The notes under the pieces were generated by a model, which was not told where the DNA came from, ran no database searches, and was given only the letters and a program-made list of their open reading frames with translations. Made by a program: the position numbers and the translations under genes. From assembly GCF_000182745.2 (NCBI RefSeq), contig NC_016027.1, positions 685,001-749,000 of the forward strand: a stretch of 64,000 nucleotides of DNA, read 5' to 3'. The stretch is from Komagataeibacter medellinensis NBRC 3288. GTDB lineage: Bacteria > Pseudomonadota > Alphaproteobacteria > Acetobacterales > Acetobacteraceae. This document shows, piece by piece, positions 38,644 through 47,637 of the stretch. Positions within the stretch are counted from its first letter, which is position 1. Each line of letters starts with the position of its first letter.

Positions 38644-38670
38644 GCCCACCCACACCATACCGGGTGGGTC
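38644..38670 (+). terminator. Hairpin after cysNC
   Basis: The arms GCCCACCC and GGGTGGGT with a short loop lie 8 nt beyond the cysNC stop codon. They are followed by a repeat copy, so the cysHDNC and DUF2849-cysI-DUF934 units may be transcribed separately. Confidence 0.55.
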
Positions 38671-38697
38671 ATAACCGCGTGGCATGATGATGAAATG

Positions 38698-38772
38698 GAA
38701 AAAAGTTTTGGGTTCCGCTTTTTCCAATGTTTAAAAAACGCGGAACCAGAAACTTCTTTCTTTTGAAACAGT
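38698..38772 (+). repeat. Dispersed two-hairpin intergenic repeat, copy E (divergent, stem kept)
   Basis: AAAAAGTTTTGGGTTCCGC pairs with GCGGAACC; the outer AAAGTTTT and GAAACTTC remnants are present. The left stem differs from other copies (GGTTCCGC instead of GGTGAAGC), but the right arm has the matching complement, so pairing is kept. It lies between cysNC and the DUF2849 gene, which face the same way. Confidence 0.7.
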
Positions 38773-38872
38773 CTCCAAAGATGAGGCGCACGCTTGTAAA
38801 TGCGTGCACCGTTTCCTACCAGTTACATATGGAAATAATGAAGCCTGTTGCCTGAAAAGGATCAGTTTACAA

Positions 38873-39202
38873 GTGGATGTCAGGAACAATCGCCGGGACA
38901 GCACCGGTGCAAGCGTCATTACCGCCAACCGCCTGCTTGATGGGCGGATTGTCTGGCTTGCCGCAAGGGGCTGGTCGGAACTGGTCGCCCATGCCCGCGT
39001 GTTCGACAACACGGAAATCGAGGATGCCATAAAGCAGGCCAAGGCCATGCCAGAAGCCCGCACGGTTGTTGGCATCTATGGCGTTCAGATCGATCCTGAT
39101 GCCGCTGGCATTACCCCCCTTACGGTCCGTGAACGCATCCGGGCGTTCGGGCCGAGTGTCCACCCTGATTTCGCGCCCGTGGAGATGCAAGATGTCCACT
39201 GA
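38873..39202 (+). CDS. DUF2849 domain protein, sulfite reductase partner
   Basis: A protein of about 109 residues containing the DUF2849 core SVITANRLLDGRIVWLAARGWSELVAHARVF. This family is nearly always encoded directly upstream of cysI in alphaproteobacteria and is thought to assist sulfite reduction; its biochemistry is unknown. The C-terminal LTVRERIRAFGPSVHPDF is conserved. The start is uncertain: GTG at 38873 has an AAGGA 11 nt upstream, and the frame remains open to 38804. The stop overlaps the start of cysI by 11 nt. Confidence 0.8.
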   Translation: MDVRNNRRDSTGASVITANRLLDGRIVWLAARGWSELVAHARVFDNTEIEDAIKQAKAMPEARTVVGIYGVQIDPDAAGITPLTVRERIRAFGPSVHPDFAPVEMQDVH

Positions 39203-40880
39203 CACCACGACCCTGCCGGTGGGGCGGTACGCCTATGACCAGGTGGACCGCACCTTCCTTTCCCAGCGCGTGGCCCAGTTCCGCGAACAGGTCGCCCGCC
39301 GCGTGGCAGGCGACCTGAGCGAGGACGAGTTCAAGCCGCTGCGCCTGATGAACGGGCTGTATCTGCAACTGCACGCCTACATGCTGCGCGTGGCCGTGCC
39401 CTATGGCATGATGGGTGCCGACCAGATGCGCGCGCTGGCTCATATCGCCCGCACGTATGACCGGGATTACGGGCACTTCACCACCCGCCAGAACATGCAG
39501 TTCAACTGGATCCGGCTGGAGGATACGCCCGATATCCTTGAACATCTGGCCCGCGTGGATATGCATGCCATCCAGACCAGCGGCAACTGCATCCGTAACG
39601 TGACGTGCGATGAGTTTGCAGGCGCTGCCGCCGATGAACTGCTCGACCCGCGCATCCATGCCGAGATCCTGCGCCAGTGGTCCACGCTGCACCCGGAATT
39701 CACCTTCCTGCCGCGCAAGTTCAAGATCGCAATCAGCGGCAGCCCGCATGACCGGGTAGCCGCGCGCTTCCACGATATCGGGCTGGTGGCGCATCCCGGA
39801 CCGCAGGGGCGGCCGGTGTTTGATGTATTCGTGGGTGGCGGGCTTGGCCGTACGCCGGTCATTGGCGTCAAGCTGCGCGACAGCCTGCCCGAAGAAGACC
39901 TGCTGGCCTACCTTGAGGCAATCGTGCGCGTGTACAATGGCTATGGCCGCCGCGACAACATGTATAAGGCCCGCATCAAGATCCTGATGCAGGCCCTCGG
40001 GATCGAGGCATTCCGGGAAAAGGTGGATGCGGAATTCATGCTGATGAACCGCGCGGACTACCGGCTTGAACCTGCCATTGTGGAGGGCATCCGGGCACGC
40101 TTTGGCATCCCGCCGCTTACTGCCCCGGCGGATGCGGAACAGGCACTGGCAGCCAGCCGCAAGGCCGACCCGGCCTTTGACCGCTGGGTACGCACCAACA
40201 CCCATCCCCACCGGCATGAAGGCTTCATCTGCGCGGTAATCTCGGTCAAGCCCGATGGCGGCATTCCCGGTGACATCACGGCCGACCAGATGGACCTTGT
40301 GGCTGATCTGGCGGACAGCCACTCCTTTGGCGAAATCCGCGTAACCCACATGCAGAACGTGGTGCTGGGCCATGTGCGCAAGGACCAGTTGCACGACCTG
40401 TGGCGCAAGCTGGCGGCAGCCAACCTGGCTACCCCCAATATCGGGCTGGTGGGCGATATCATCGCCTGTCCGGGGCTGGATTACTGCGCGCTGGCCAATG
40501 CGCGCTCCATCCCCATTGCACAGAAGCTGAGCGCACGCTTCGCCAATCCCGAACTACAGGAGCGCATCGGGCCGCTCAACATCAACATCTCGGGCTGCAT
40601 CAACGCCTGCGGCCACCACCATGCAGGGCATATCGGCATTCTGGGCGTAGACAAGCGCGGGCAGGAATTCTTCCAGCTTACCCTTGGCGGCTCGGCCGGG
40701 GGGGATGTTGCCATCGGCCAGATCATCGGCCCGGCCCTGCCGGAAGATGAAACCGTGGATGCCATTGCCCGGCTGATCGATACCTACCTGGTACTGCGCC
40801 ATGACAATGAGCAGTTTCTCGACACCTACCGGCGCCTTGGCGCCACCAGCTTCAAGGATGCCGTCTATGCCTCTGCTTGA
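39192..40880 (+). CDS. cysI: Sulfite reductase, siroheme/[4Fe-4S] hemoprotein
   Basis: A 562-residue enzyme that reduces sulfite to sulfide with six electrons. The siroheme-cluster ligands are CPGLDYC and SGCINACGHHH, and two ferredoxin-like half repeats are visible (FTTRQNMQFNWI; VTHMQNVVLGHV). The N-terminus belongs to the alphaproteobacterial group that lacks a cognate CysJ flavoprotein nearby. The ATG at 39192 is preceded by GGAG and overlaps the DUF2849 stop. DUF934 follows with a 14-nt overlap, so the three are translationally coupled. Nitrite reduction is an alternative activity. Confidence 0.93.
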   Translation: MSTDTTTLPVGRYAYDQVDRTFLSQRVAQFREQVARRVAGDLSEDEFKPLRLMNGLYLQLHAYMLRVAVPYGMMGADQMRALAHIARTYDRDYGHFTTRQNMQFNWIRLEDTPDILEHLARVDMHAIQTSGNCIRNVTCDEFAGAAADELLDPRIHAEILRQWSTLHPEFTFLPRKFKIAISGSPHDRVAARFHDIGLVAHPGPQGRPVFDVFVGGGLGRTPVIGVKLRDSLPEEDLLAYLEAIVRVYNGYGRRDNMYKARIKILMQALGIEAFREKVDAEFMLMNRADYRLEPAIVEGIRARFGIPPLTAPADAEQALAASRKADPAFDRWVRTNTHPHRHEGFICAVISVKPDGGIPGDITADQMDLVADLADSHSFGEIRVTHMQNVVLGHVRKDQLHDLWRKLAAANLATPNIGLVGDIIACPGLDYCALANARSIPIAQKLSARFANPELQERIGPLNINISGCINACGHHHAGHIGILGVDKRGQEFFQLTLGGSAGGDVAIGQIIGPALPEDETVDAIARLIDTYLVLRHDNEQFLDTYRRLGATSFKDAVYASA

Positions 40881-41355
40881 GAACGGCCATGTCACGCAGG
40901 ACCGCTGGCACATGACGGCGGAAGGCGAGGCCCTGCCCGAAGGCCCGGTGATCGTGCCCCTCGAACGACTGGAAGAGGGGCTTGCCCGCGCGGGTAATGC
41001 CCCACTGGGCGTGGCCATTGCGCCGGATGTGGATGTGGCGGTGCTACGCACGGCCCTGCCGCGTCTGGCACTGGTGGCGGTGACCTTCCCCTCTTTCCGT
41101 GATGGACGGGCCTTTACGCAGGCGCGCGCCCTGCGTGAGCACCTGGGCTTTACGGGCGAAATCCGCGCAACCGGCAAGCCGCTGCCAGACCAGTACGAGT
41201 TCCTGCTACGTTGCGGCGTAACCACCGTGCAGACCGAACGGGCGGAAGATATCAGTGTGTGGCAGCAGGCGCATGAGATCATTACCATCGCCTATCAGCC
41301 TTCTACCCTGCATGAGCGCCCGCAGGGGCTGGGGCTACGCCGCTTCCTGAACTGA
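40867..41355 (+). CDS. DUF934 family protein, sulfite reductase partner
   Basis: A 162-residue protein of the DUF934 family (VTFPSFRDGRAFTQARALREHLGFTGEIRATGKPLPDQYEFLLRCGV). It is found downstream of cysI across proteobacteria and has been proposed as an electron-donor or assembly factor for the CysJ-less sulfite reductase. The start overlaps the cysI stop by 14 nt, implying coupled translation. No cofactor motif can be seen, so its role rests on context. Confidence 0.85.
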   Translation: MPLLENGHVTQDRWHMTAEGEALPEGPVIVPLERLEEGLARAGNAPLGVAIAPDVDVAVLRTALPRLALVAVTFPSFRDGRAFTQARALREHLGFTGEIRATGKPLPDQYEFLLRCGVTTVQTERAEDISVWQQAHEIITIAYQPSTLHERPQGLGLRRFLN

Positions 41356-41453
41356 CCGGACCGGGCAAGCGGAAAAGCCCGCATGCTTTCCCGCTGGCGC
41401 GCGGCGTGTTACCGCACCTATATGCACAACCGCGTTTTCCCGCTGCTTCAGCC

Positions 41454-42761
41454 ATGACCCGCGCGCATATGACGGAGAATCCATGTGGTGCCCTTCTGGG
41501 CGCGGGGTGGTGGGCGGTGGCCGCCCTTCTGGCCCCGCTCCTGCGCGTGAATCTGCGCAGGCGGGCACGACGTGGCAGGGAAATCGTAGCCTGCCTGCCT
41601 CAGCGGCGAGGCATTGCAAGCCAGAAAAGGCCAACAGGCCGGATCATATGGCTGCATGCCGCCAGCGTGGGGGAAAACGTGGCCATCGTACCGGTCATCG
41701 GGCGTCTGGTGGTCTCTCACCCCCAGCTTCATGTCCTTGTCACCACCGGCACCGTAACCGGGGCGGACGTGCTGATGACCCGTCTGGCCGACATGCCGGG
41801 GCATGAGCGCGTGATCCACCAGTTCGCCCCGCTGGACGTTCCGCGCTGGATTGACCGCTTTCTGGCCCACTGGCAGCCTGATGTGGCTGCACTGGTGGAA
41901 AGCGAACTGTGGCCCAACCTGATCAATGCCTGTCAGCACCGCCGCATTGCGCTGGCGCTGGTCAACGGGCGGATGTCCGACCGGTCGCTTGCCGGGTGGC
42001 GCAGGGCACACTGCCTTCTACGTCGCATGCTATCCGCCTTTGCATGGGTCATGGCCCGTAGCACTGAAGATGCCGAGCGGCTCATACATAGCGGCGCATC
42101 ACGCATTGCCCTTGTGGCCGACCTGAAGGACGCGGCCCCCGCCCTGCCCTGCAATCCTGCGGAACTGGCCCTGCTACGCCACCGGCTTGCAGGCCGCCCG
42201 GTCTGGATCGCAGCGTCAACCCATCCCGGTGAGGACGTGATCATCATGGCGGCGGCGGAGCTGGTGCGCCATGCCGTGCCCGATGCACTGGGCATCCTGA
42301 TCCCCCGCCACCCCGAACGCGGCACCGAAATCGCGGCCATGAGCGCACCAGCCCCACCACGCCGGACTCTGGAGCAATGGCCTGCCGCTCATGATAGCCT
42401 ATGGATCGTGGATACGTTAGGTGAAACCGGCCTGTTCTACAGCCTTTCCGCCCCGGTTGTGCTGGGTAACAGCCTGCCCGGCTGCGCAGGCGGCGGCCAC
42501 AACCCGAATGAGCCTGCCCGTATGGGCTGCCCCATAGCCCACGGGCCACAGACCGGCAATTTTCGCGTAGCCTACACCCGGCTGGGCAACAGCGTGCGGT
42601 GCGTGAACACCGCAGCCGATATCGCGAGATGGGTCATCCCCCTCCTGCAACAACCCGCTTCCGCGCGTGCACTGGGCGCACGGACCCGCGCCCTTGCCGC
42701 ACCTGATCCTGAAATTGCAGACCAGGTCGCCCGTGCGCTTGTTGCCCTGGGGAACGAATGA
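41454..42761 (+). CDS. waaA: 3-deoxy-D-manno-octulosonic acid (Kdo) transferase
   Basis: A protein of about 435 residues (GT30, GT-B fold) that adds Kdo to lipid IVA. Visible: N-terminal hydrophobic anchor (WWAVAALLAPLLRV), IIWLHAASVGENVA, VESELWPNLI, and the C-terminal GGHNPNEPARMGCPIAHGPQTGNF sugar-nucleotide site. The start is uncertain: ATG at 41454, ATG at 41469 or GTG at 41406 are all in frame without a strong ribosome site. The stop overlaps lpxK (ATGA). Confidence 0.93.
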   Translation: MTRAHMTENPCGALLGAGWWAVAALLAPLLRVNLRRRARRGREIVACLPQRRGIASQKRPTGRIIWLHAASVGENVAIVPVIGRLVVSHPQLHVLVTTGTVTGADVLMTRLADMPGHERVIHQFAPLDVPRWIDRFLAHWQPDVAALVESELWPNLINACQHRRIALALVNGRMSDRSLAGWRRAHCLLRRMLSAFAWVMARSTEDAERLIHSGASRIALVADLKDAAPALPCNPAELALLRHRLAGRPVWIAASTHPGEDVIIMAAAELVRHAVPDALGILIPRHPERGTEIAAMSAPAPPRRTLEQWPAAHDSLWIVDTLGETGLFYSLSAPVVLGNSLPGCAGGGHNPNEPARMGCPIAHGPQTGNFRVAYTRLGNSVRCVNTAADIARWVIPLLQQPASARALGARTRALAAPDPEIADQVARALVALGNE

Positions 42762-43747
42762 TGCGGGCGCCGGCCTTCTGGTGGCACCCCCCTTCACATC
42801 CCGGGTGGGCCGCGCGCCTACTTACCCCGCTGGGATGGCTTTACGGGGCAGCTACCGCGTACCGGTTACGCGGCGCGGGCTGGAGCGCACCTGTGCCGGT
42901 CCTGTGCTGCGGTAATATTGGTGCAGGTGGTGCGGGCAAGACACCGCTGGGGCTTGACCTGGCGCAGCGTGCCATTGCGCGCGGGCGCAGGCCGGCTTTC
43001 CTGTCGCGCGGCTATGGCGGCCGGGCCGCACAGAGCACGCGGGTGGACACCACACGCCACACCGCGCGCGATGTAGGCGATGAACCACTCCTGCTAGCCC
43101 GGGTCGCCCCCTGCTACGTGGGTACCGACCGGGCGCAGACCGCACGCCGGGCCATTGCGGAAGGTGCGGACTGCCTGATCATGGATGATGGATTGCAGAA
43201 TCCCACCCTGCACCCTGATGTAGCCCTGGTGGTGGTGGACGGGCAGGCAGGGTTCGGCAACGGACGGTTACTGCCAGCCGGACCACTGCGTGAACCCGTG
43301 CGGACCGGGCTTGCACGCGCACAGGGTACCGTCATCATCGGAACGGATGAATACGGCGTGACGCGCTGGCTGAAACCGGGCTACCCCTGTTTTACAGCCA
43401 CACTGCAACAGGATGTGTGCAACGTGCCACATGGGCGGCCGATCATCGCCTTTGCCGGTATCGGCCGACCCGCCAAATTTTTTAACGGACTGGCCCGCAT
43501 GGGCATTTCCCCCCTGCGCTGTATCGGCTTTGCCGACCACCATGCCTACAGCCAGGCGGACTGGCAGCGCTTACAGGCGCTGGCCATGCGGCATGATGCC
43601 TGTCTTGTAACCACCCCAAAGGATGCCGTGCGCCTGCCTGCCCTCTGGCAGCAGCAGGTCCACACGGTTGGACTGACCCTGTCATGGACCGCCCCCACCA
43701 TGCCCACGCACATACTGGACCTGTGGCTGGACAGGAAAGATGGATGA
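42758..43747 (+). CDS. lpxK: Tetraacyldisaccharide 4'-kinase
   Basis: A 329-residue membrane-associated kinase that phosphorylates the 4' position of the lipid A disaccharide. The P-loop reads CGNIGAGGAGKTPL (about residues 48-61), and DDGLQNPTLHPDVALVVVD with the catalytic acidic pair follows. The N-terminal span and basic patch are usual. ATGA overlaps with waaA upstream and the LpxL-like gene downstream show tight translational coupling. Confidence 0.95.
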   Translation: MMRAPAFWWHPPSHPGWAARLLTPLGWLYGAATAYRLRGAGWSAPVPVLCCGNIGAGGAGKTPLGLDLAQRAIARGRRPAFLSRGYGGRAAQSTRVDTTRHTARDVGDEPLLLARVAPCYVGTDRAQTARRAIAEGADCLIMDDGLQNPTLHPDVALVVVDGQAGFGNGRLLPAGPLREPVRTGLARAQGTVIIGTDEYGVTRWLKPGYPCFTATLQQDVCNVPHGRPIIAFAGIGRPAKFFNGLARMGISPLRCIGFADHHAYSQADWQRLQALAMRHDACLVTTPKDAVRLPALWQQQVHTVGLTLSWTAPTMPTHILDLWLDRKDG

Positions 43748-44679
43748 CCCGAACAGCACCCTCCCGCCCCATTACCCTGCAGATGCGTCTTGAGGCCGCT
43801 TTCGTACGCGTATTGCTGGCCCTGTTCCGCCGGATCGGCCCGGTCCGCGCCTCCAATCTGGGGGGATGGCTATGCCGCACGGTGGGGCCACGCCTGCCGG
43901 TCTCACGCGTGGCTGACGCCAACCTGCGCCGGTCCATGCCCGAACTTGATGGCTCCATGCGCCGCGCGGTCATATACGACATGTGGGACAATATCGGCCG
44001 CAATGCAGGGGAATTCCCGCATCTGGCCACCCTGCCCCGCAACAGTGGTCCCGGCCCCGGCTGGGACGTGGTGGGGGAAGAACACCTTGTGGCGCAGGCG
44101 GCACGCGGGGGGCCGACCATTTTCGTGTCTGGCCATATCGGCAACTGGGAAATGCTGCCACCTGTGGTAGCGCGTTACGGCCTGCCATTTTCCTCATTCT
44201 ACCGCGCACCGAACAACCCGCTGGTTGACCGGGTTCTGTGCGACCTGCGTGACGAAGCCATGGGTCAACCCGTACCCCTGTTTGCCAAAGGCGCACGGGG
44301 AGCACGCGGCGCGCTAGGGCATATCCTGCGCGGGGGGCATCTTGGTATGCTGGTGGACCAGAAAATGAATGACGGCGTAGAAGCCCGATTCTTTGACCAG
44401 CCCGCCATGACCGCAGGTGCCATGGCGGCCATGGCGCTGAAGCTGCGCTGCCCGGTCATTCCCGGTTATGTCGAACGCCTTGGCCCGGCCCGCCTGCGCA
44501 TCCATGTGTTGCCCCCGCTTGACCTCCCCGATGGCGGCAACCGGATTCAGGACCAGATGAACCTGACGCAACGCGTAAATGACTGGCTGGAAGGCACCAT
44601 ACGGCAGCATCCGGGAAGCTGGCTATGGCTACACCGCCGATGGAATGTGCAATTGCCTAATAATATGCCTAAAATTTAA
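43744..44679 (+). CDS. LpxL/HtrB-like lipid A late acyltransferase
   Basis: A 311-residue acyltransferase. The HX4E catalytic motif is SGHIGNWEM (about residue 131), followed by FSSFYRAPNNPLVDRVL and LVDQKMNDGVEARFFDQPA. It adds a secondary acyl chain to Kdo2-lipid IVA; which chain (LpxL or LpxM) cannot be told. It starts inside the lpxK stop codon (ATGA) and is the third gene of the waaA-lpxK-lpxL operon. Confidence 0.9.
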   Translation: MTRTAPSRPITLQMRLEAAFVRVLLALFRRIGPVRASNLGGWLCRTVGPRLPVSRVADANLRRSMPELDGSMRRAVIYDMWDNIGRNAGEFPHLATLPRNSGPGPGWDVVGEEHLVAQAARGGPTIFVSGHIGNWEMLPPVVARYGLPFSSFYRAPNNPLVDRVLCDLRDEAMGQPVPLFAKGARGARGALGHILRGGHLGMLVDQKMNDGVEARFFDQPAMTAGAMAAMALKLRCPVIPGYVERLGPARLRIHVLPPLDLPDGGNRIQDQMNLTQRVNDWLEGTIRQHPGSWLWLHRRWNVQLPNNMPKI

Positions 44680-44833
44680 ACATATATATATCGAATCATT
44701 GCTTTTTTATCACAGAAATAACCTTCTGCCTGTTTCTGCGGCTTTGATACCTAAATTCAGTTTGGCAAAGCAGCCATGCGTGAATAGCGTATTAATACGT
44801 TGTCACGACAAGACCAGTCAGAGGGCCACCGAA

Positions 44834-45184
44834 ATGCACATGATGGATCAGCAATTTTCTTCCACCAATGTGGTTTCCCTGCGGCAGGGATTGCTGCCGC
44901 GTCACCGCGAATACCTTATGCGCTGGCTACAGGCAGGATCCTGCATGGGCCTGTGCGACGCGGATGTGCTGGACCGCAATGAATATGACGAAGCCGACAT
45001 CGAACACGTACTGGTCTGGGTACGTGAGAACGCCAACCCGGCCTACATGGTTCGCCCTGAAGGCATGGGCTGGGTTCTGATCGACCAGATCCGCGAGCGC
45101 CCCATTGCCACATACCGCACGTTTGAAGCCGCACTGCACGCAATCCGTCCCGTGCTTTCAAACGGGGCTACCGTCGCGGCCTGA
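44834..45184 (+). CDS. Uncharacterised 116-residue protein
   Basis: I do not recognise this small soluble protein. The sequence is mixed alpha/beta with a C-terminal RPIATYRTFEAALHAIRPVL helix. The ATG at 44834 has GAGGG 8 nt upstream; ATGs at 44840 and 44843 are alternatives. A 154-nt A/T-rich upstream gap suggests its own promoter rather than continuation of the LPS operon. Codon bias supports a real gene. Confidence 0.65.
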   Translation: MHMMDQQFSSTNVVSLRQGLLPRHREYLMRWLQAGSCMGLCDADVLDRNEYDEADIEHVLVWVRENANPAYMVRPEGMGWVLIDQIRERPIATYRTFEAALHAIRPVLSNGATVAA

Positions 45185-45225
45185 AAGGCCACGACAGCGG
45201 TTATACGCAGACCGGGTCTTCACCC

Positions 45226-46560
45226 CTAGTTGGCACTGCGGCGCAGCCTGCCTGCGGGGGGAATGACCATCCTGCCACCGCCATTCGGCACAATCTGGAA
45301 TATGGCCAGATCACGCCTTGTGCGGCCATTTTCCAGAAAACCGAACGCACCATCCACCCCGCCAAAGCCATCTGGCCGGGTCAGGGCCTGTACGGAATAA
45401 CCATTGGGGCTACCGGCCGGACGGCTCTGGTCCAATGCCTTGACCAGTGCGGCCGAATCATAGGTCAGGTCTGCCAGCGGGGTTGGCATGTGGTGGTAGC
45501 GCGCCATGAACTGCTGCACGAAGGCCTGCCTGCTGGCCGGATCTGGGGCTGCATACCAGGCTCCCTGCAACGCGCCCAACTTGCTGGCAAATGCCGCCCA
45601 CAGGCCGGGCCCCATGATCTGCACCTGCGTGCTGTCAACATGCGCCAGCGCCAGGGCGTTGATAACCTGCCCCAGTTGCAGCCCCGTATCCCCCAGCAGC
45701 AACGCATCGAAGGGCGGCGGTGGCAGGGCGGCCACAGGCGCATCCTGTGCCACGGGTGGCGATGGGGGCGGCGCCCCATCAGGATTGGCGGGATCAATGG
45801 CGGCGGTGGCATCGGTCTGGGCCGGGGCGTCAGGAGCGGGCTGGGGGGGCGCAGCGGCGGCACGGCTGTCATAGGCTGACAGGGTTTTCAGGTTGGCCGT
45901 AATGGCATCCTGCGTGCTGTCGTGGAACATGATCCGGGGGGACTGGATGCCGTTTTCATCACAGACCCGCTGCAATGCCTGACCTAGCGCCTGACCCAGA
46001 CGGTTATTGGGCAGGAAGGCCGCGAAATGCTGCCGCCCCTGTTGATGTGCCGCCAGGACCATGCGCCGCACCTGCTGTTCGGGCGCTATGCCCAGTGCCC
46101 ATACGCCGGGCTGGACAACTGAAATATCGCTGGTAAAGGCCAGTACCGGGATGCTGGCGGGCACGCTCACCTTCGCGGTCTGGATGGTCTCGTCTGCGGT
46201 GAGCGGGCCAAGGATCAGACCGTCCCCTGCCGCAATGGCGGCCTGTGCGGCGGCTCCTGCACTGCTGCCGGGGGCAGCCGTGTCATGCACGTCCAGCGTG
46301 GGGGCAGTCGGGGTATCCATGGCCATGCGGGTGGCGGTTAGCATTTCCTGGCCCAGGCGCGCATTGCTTCCGCTCAGTGGCAGCAACACGCCCACGTTGC
46401 GCCCGGCACGCGGTGCGTGGTGGGAGCCGCCACCGCTGGCGCAGGCGGTCAGGGCCGATACGGCCAGCCCGGCCAGCAATAAGCGCTTGCATGCGGCGCG
46501 CGGAGAGGCAGAATCAGCATCCTGTCCTTGCATCTGGGTTCCGAATGTCTGACGCCTCAT
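45226..46560 (-). CDS. Penicillin-binding protein activator, LpoA-like lipoprotein
   Basis: A protein of about 444 residues with a type-I periplasmic binding-protein fold (VGVLLPLSGSNARLGQEMLTATRMAM, VLAFTSDISVVQPGVW, DALLLGDTGLQLGQV). The lipobox SALTAC places it in the outer membrane. In E. coli LpoA activates PBP1A. A proline/alanine-rich insert (about 45 residues near position 240-285) interrupts the fold. The start is uncertain (ATG at 46560 or 46533). It is divergent from rsmI, a widely conserved neighbour of lpoA. Confidence 0.82.
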   Translation of the reverse strand: MRRQTFGTQMQGQDADSASPRAACKRLLLAGLAVSALTACASGGGSHHAPRAGRNVGVLLPLSGSNARLGQEMLTATRMAMDTPTAPTLDVHDTAAPGSSAGAAAQAAIAAGDGLILGPLTADETIQTAKVSVPASIPVLAFTSDISVVQPGVWALGIAPEQQVRRMVLAAHQQGRQHFAAFLPNNRLGQALGQALQRVCDENGIQSPRIMFHDSTQDAITANLKTLSAYDSRAAAAPPQPAPDAPAQTDATAAIDPANPDGAPPPSPPVAQDAPVAALPPPPFDALLLGDTGLQLGQVINALALAHVDSTQVQIMGPGLWAAFASKLGALQGAWYAAPDPASRQAFVQQFMARYHHMPTPLADLTYDSAALVKALDQSRPAGSPNGYSVQALTRPDGFGGVDGAFGFLENGRTRRDLAIFQIVPNGGGRMVIPPAGRLRRSAN

Positions 46561-46682
46561 CTTCCTCGCCTTCAAAATCTCAACATGCCACGGAACATCC
46601 GGCGGCTACTTCCCATGATCCGGTTCATAGCGGAGAATCTTCCCTCCGTCATGATGCGAACGCGCCAGATACTGTTTCGGTC

Positions 46683-47537
46683 ATGCATCATGATGGCGAG
46701 CTTGTCCTTGTCGCAACACCCATTGGCAATCTGGGTGACATAAGCCGCCGCGCGATCGAGACCCTGCAGGCCAGCGACCTGATCCTGTGCGAGGACACGC
46801 GCACCAGCGCGCGCCTGCTGCGCGAATACGGCATTCATACCAGAACCCGCCCGCTGCATGATCATAACGAGGACCGCCAGATCCCTGCCCTGCTCCATGC
46901 CCTTGGGGCGGGACAGCGCATTGCCGTGATATCGGATGCGGGCACGCCACTCATGTCGGACCCCGGTTACCGCCTGGTGCGCGCGGTCGTGGCCGAAGGA
47001 GTACGGGTCAGCGCCGTGCCGGGGCCAAACGCTGCCATCATGGCGCTGACACTTTCCGGCCTGCCACCGCACCCATTCATGTTTTCAGGATTCCTGCCCC
47101 CGCGTGAGGCCGCACGCAGGGAGGTGCTGGCGCAACTGCACGCAGCAGAATGCGCGGGGCTTGCCGCGACCCTGATCTGGCACGAAGCCCCGCACCGACT
47201 GGCGGAAATGCTGGCAACGCTGGCCGATGTGCTGGGCCCAGCCCGCCCGGCGGCTGTGGCACGCGAACTAACCAAACGCTTTGAGGAAGTGCGCCGGGGC
47301 ACACTGGCCGACCTTGCCGCCCATTACGGCGAACACGCGGCACGCGGCGAGATTACCGTTGTGGTCGGCCCGCCGCTGGCCAGTGACAGCACGACCGACG
47401 ACCTGGACAGCCAACTCCGGGCCGCACTGCGCACCCTGTCGGTCAAGGATGCAGCAGCACTGGTAGCGGGCATTACCAGCCTGCCGCGCCGTACCGTCTA
47501 TGCCCGCGCGCTGGAACTGGCGCGCGGGGCATCCTGA
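46683..47537 (+). CDS. rsmI: 16S rRNA (cytidine-1402-2'-O)-methyltransferase RsmI
   Basis: A 284-residue SAM-dependent tetrapyrrole-methylase fold enzyme that methylates C1402 of 16S rRNA. Signatures: LVLVATPIGNLGDISRRA, EDTRTSARLL, ISDAGTPLMSDPGY and PGPNAAIMALTLSGLP. Length matches E. coli RsmI (286). An ATG at 46545 is also in frame and would add a 46-residue Ser/His-rich extension that does not look like the family and would leave no room for promoters of the divergent gene. Confidence 0.9.
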   Translation: MHHDGELVLVATPIGNLGDISRRAIETLQASDLILCEDTRTSARLLREYGIHTRTRPLHDHNEDRQIPALLHALGAGQRIAVISDAGTPLMSDPGYRLVRAVVAEGVRVSAVPGPNAAIMALTLSGLPPHPFMFSGFLPPREAARREVLAQLHAAECAGLAATLIWHEAPHRLAEMLATLADVLGPARPAAVARELTKRFEEVRRGTLADLAAHYGEHAARGEITVVVGPPLASDSTTDDLDSQLRAALRTLSVKDAAALVAGITSLPRRTVYARALELARGAS

Positions 47538-47562
47538 CTGGCCCACGCCCCTTGATAAAAAG

Positions 47563-47630
47563 AAGAAAAGTTTTTTGGTGAAGCTTTTTCCCAAAAAGCT
47601 TCAGGGACCATCACCTTCCTGAAAAAAACG
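47563..47630 (+). repeat. Dispersed two-hairpin intergenic repeat, copy F
   Basis: AAAAGTTTTTTGGTGAAGC pairs with GCTTCAGGG around a T/A-rich loop, followed by a degenerate second hairpin. It lies between the convergent genes rsmI and lolA. Confidence 0.8.
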
Positions 47631-47637
47631 CCCCCGG

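Noticed and set aside
39120-40394. 424-codon minus-strand frame opposite cysI
   Set aside because: cysI has complete siroheme/cluster motifs; the antisense translation has no domain.
46545-46682. N-terminal extension of RsmI by 46 residues
   Set aside because: The extension is Ser/His-rich with lower third-position GC, unlike the family, and would overlap the likely divergent promoter region. It remains possible.
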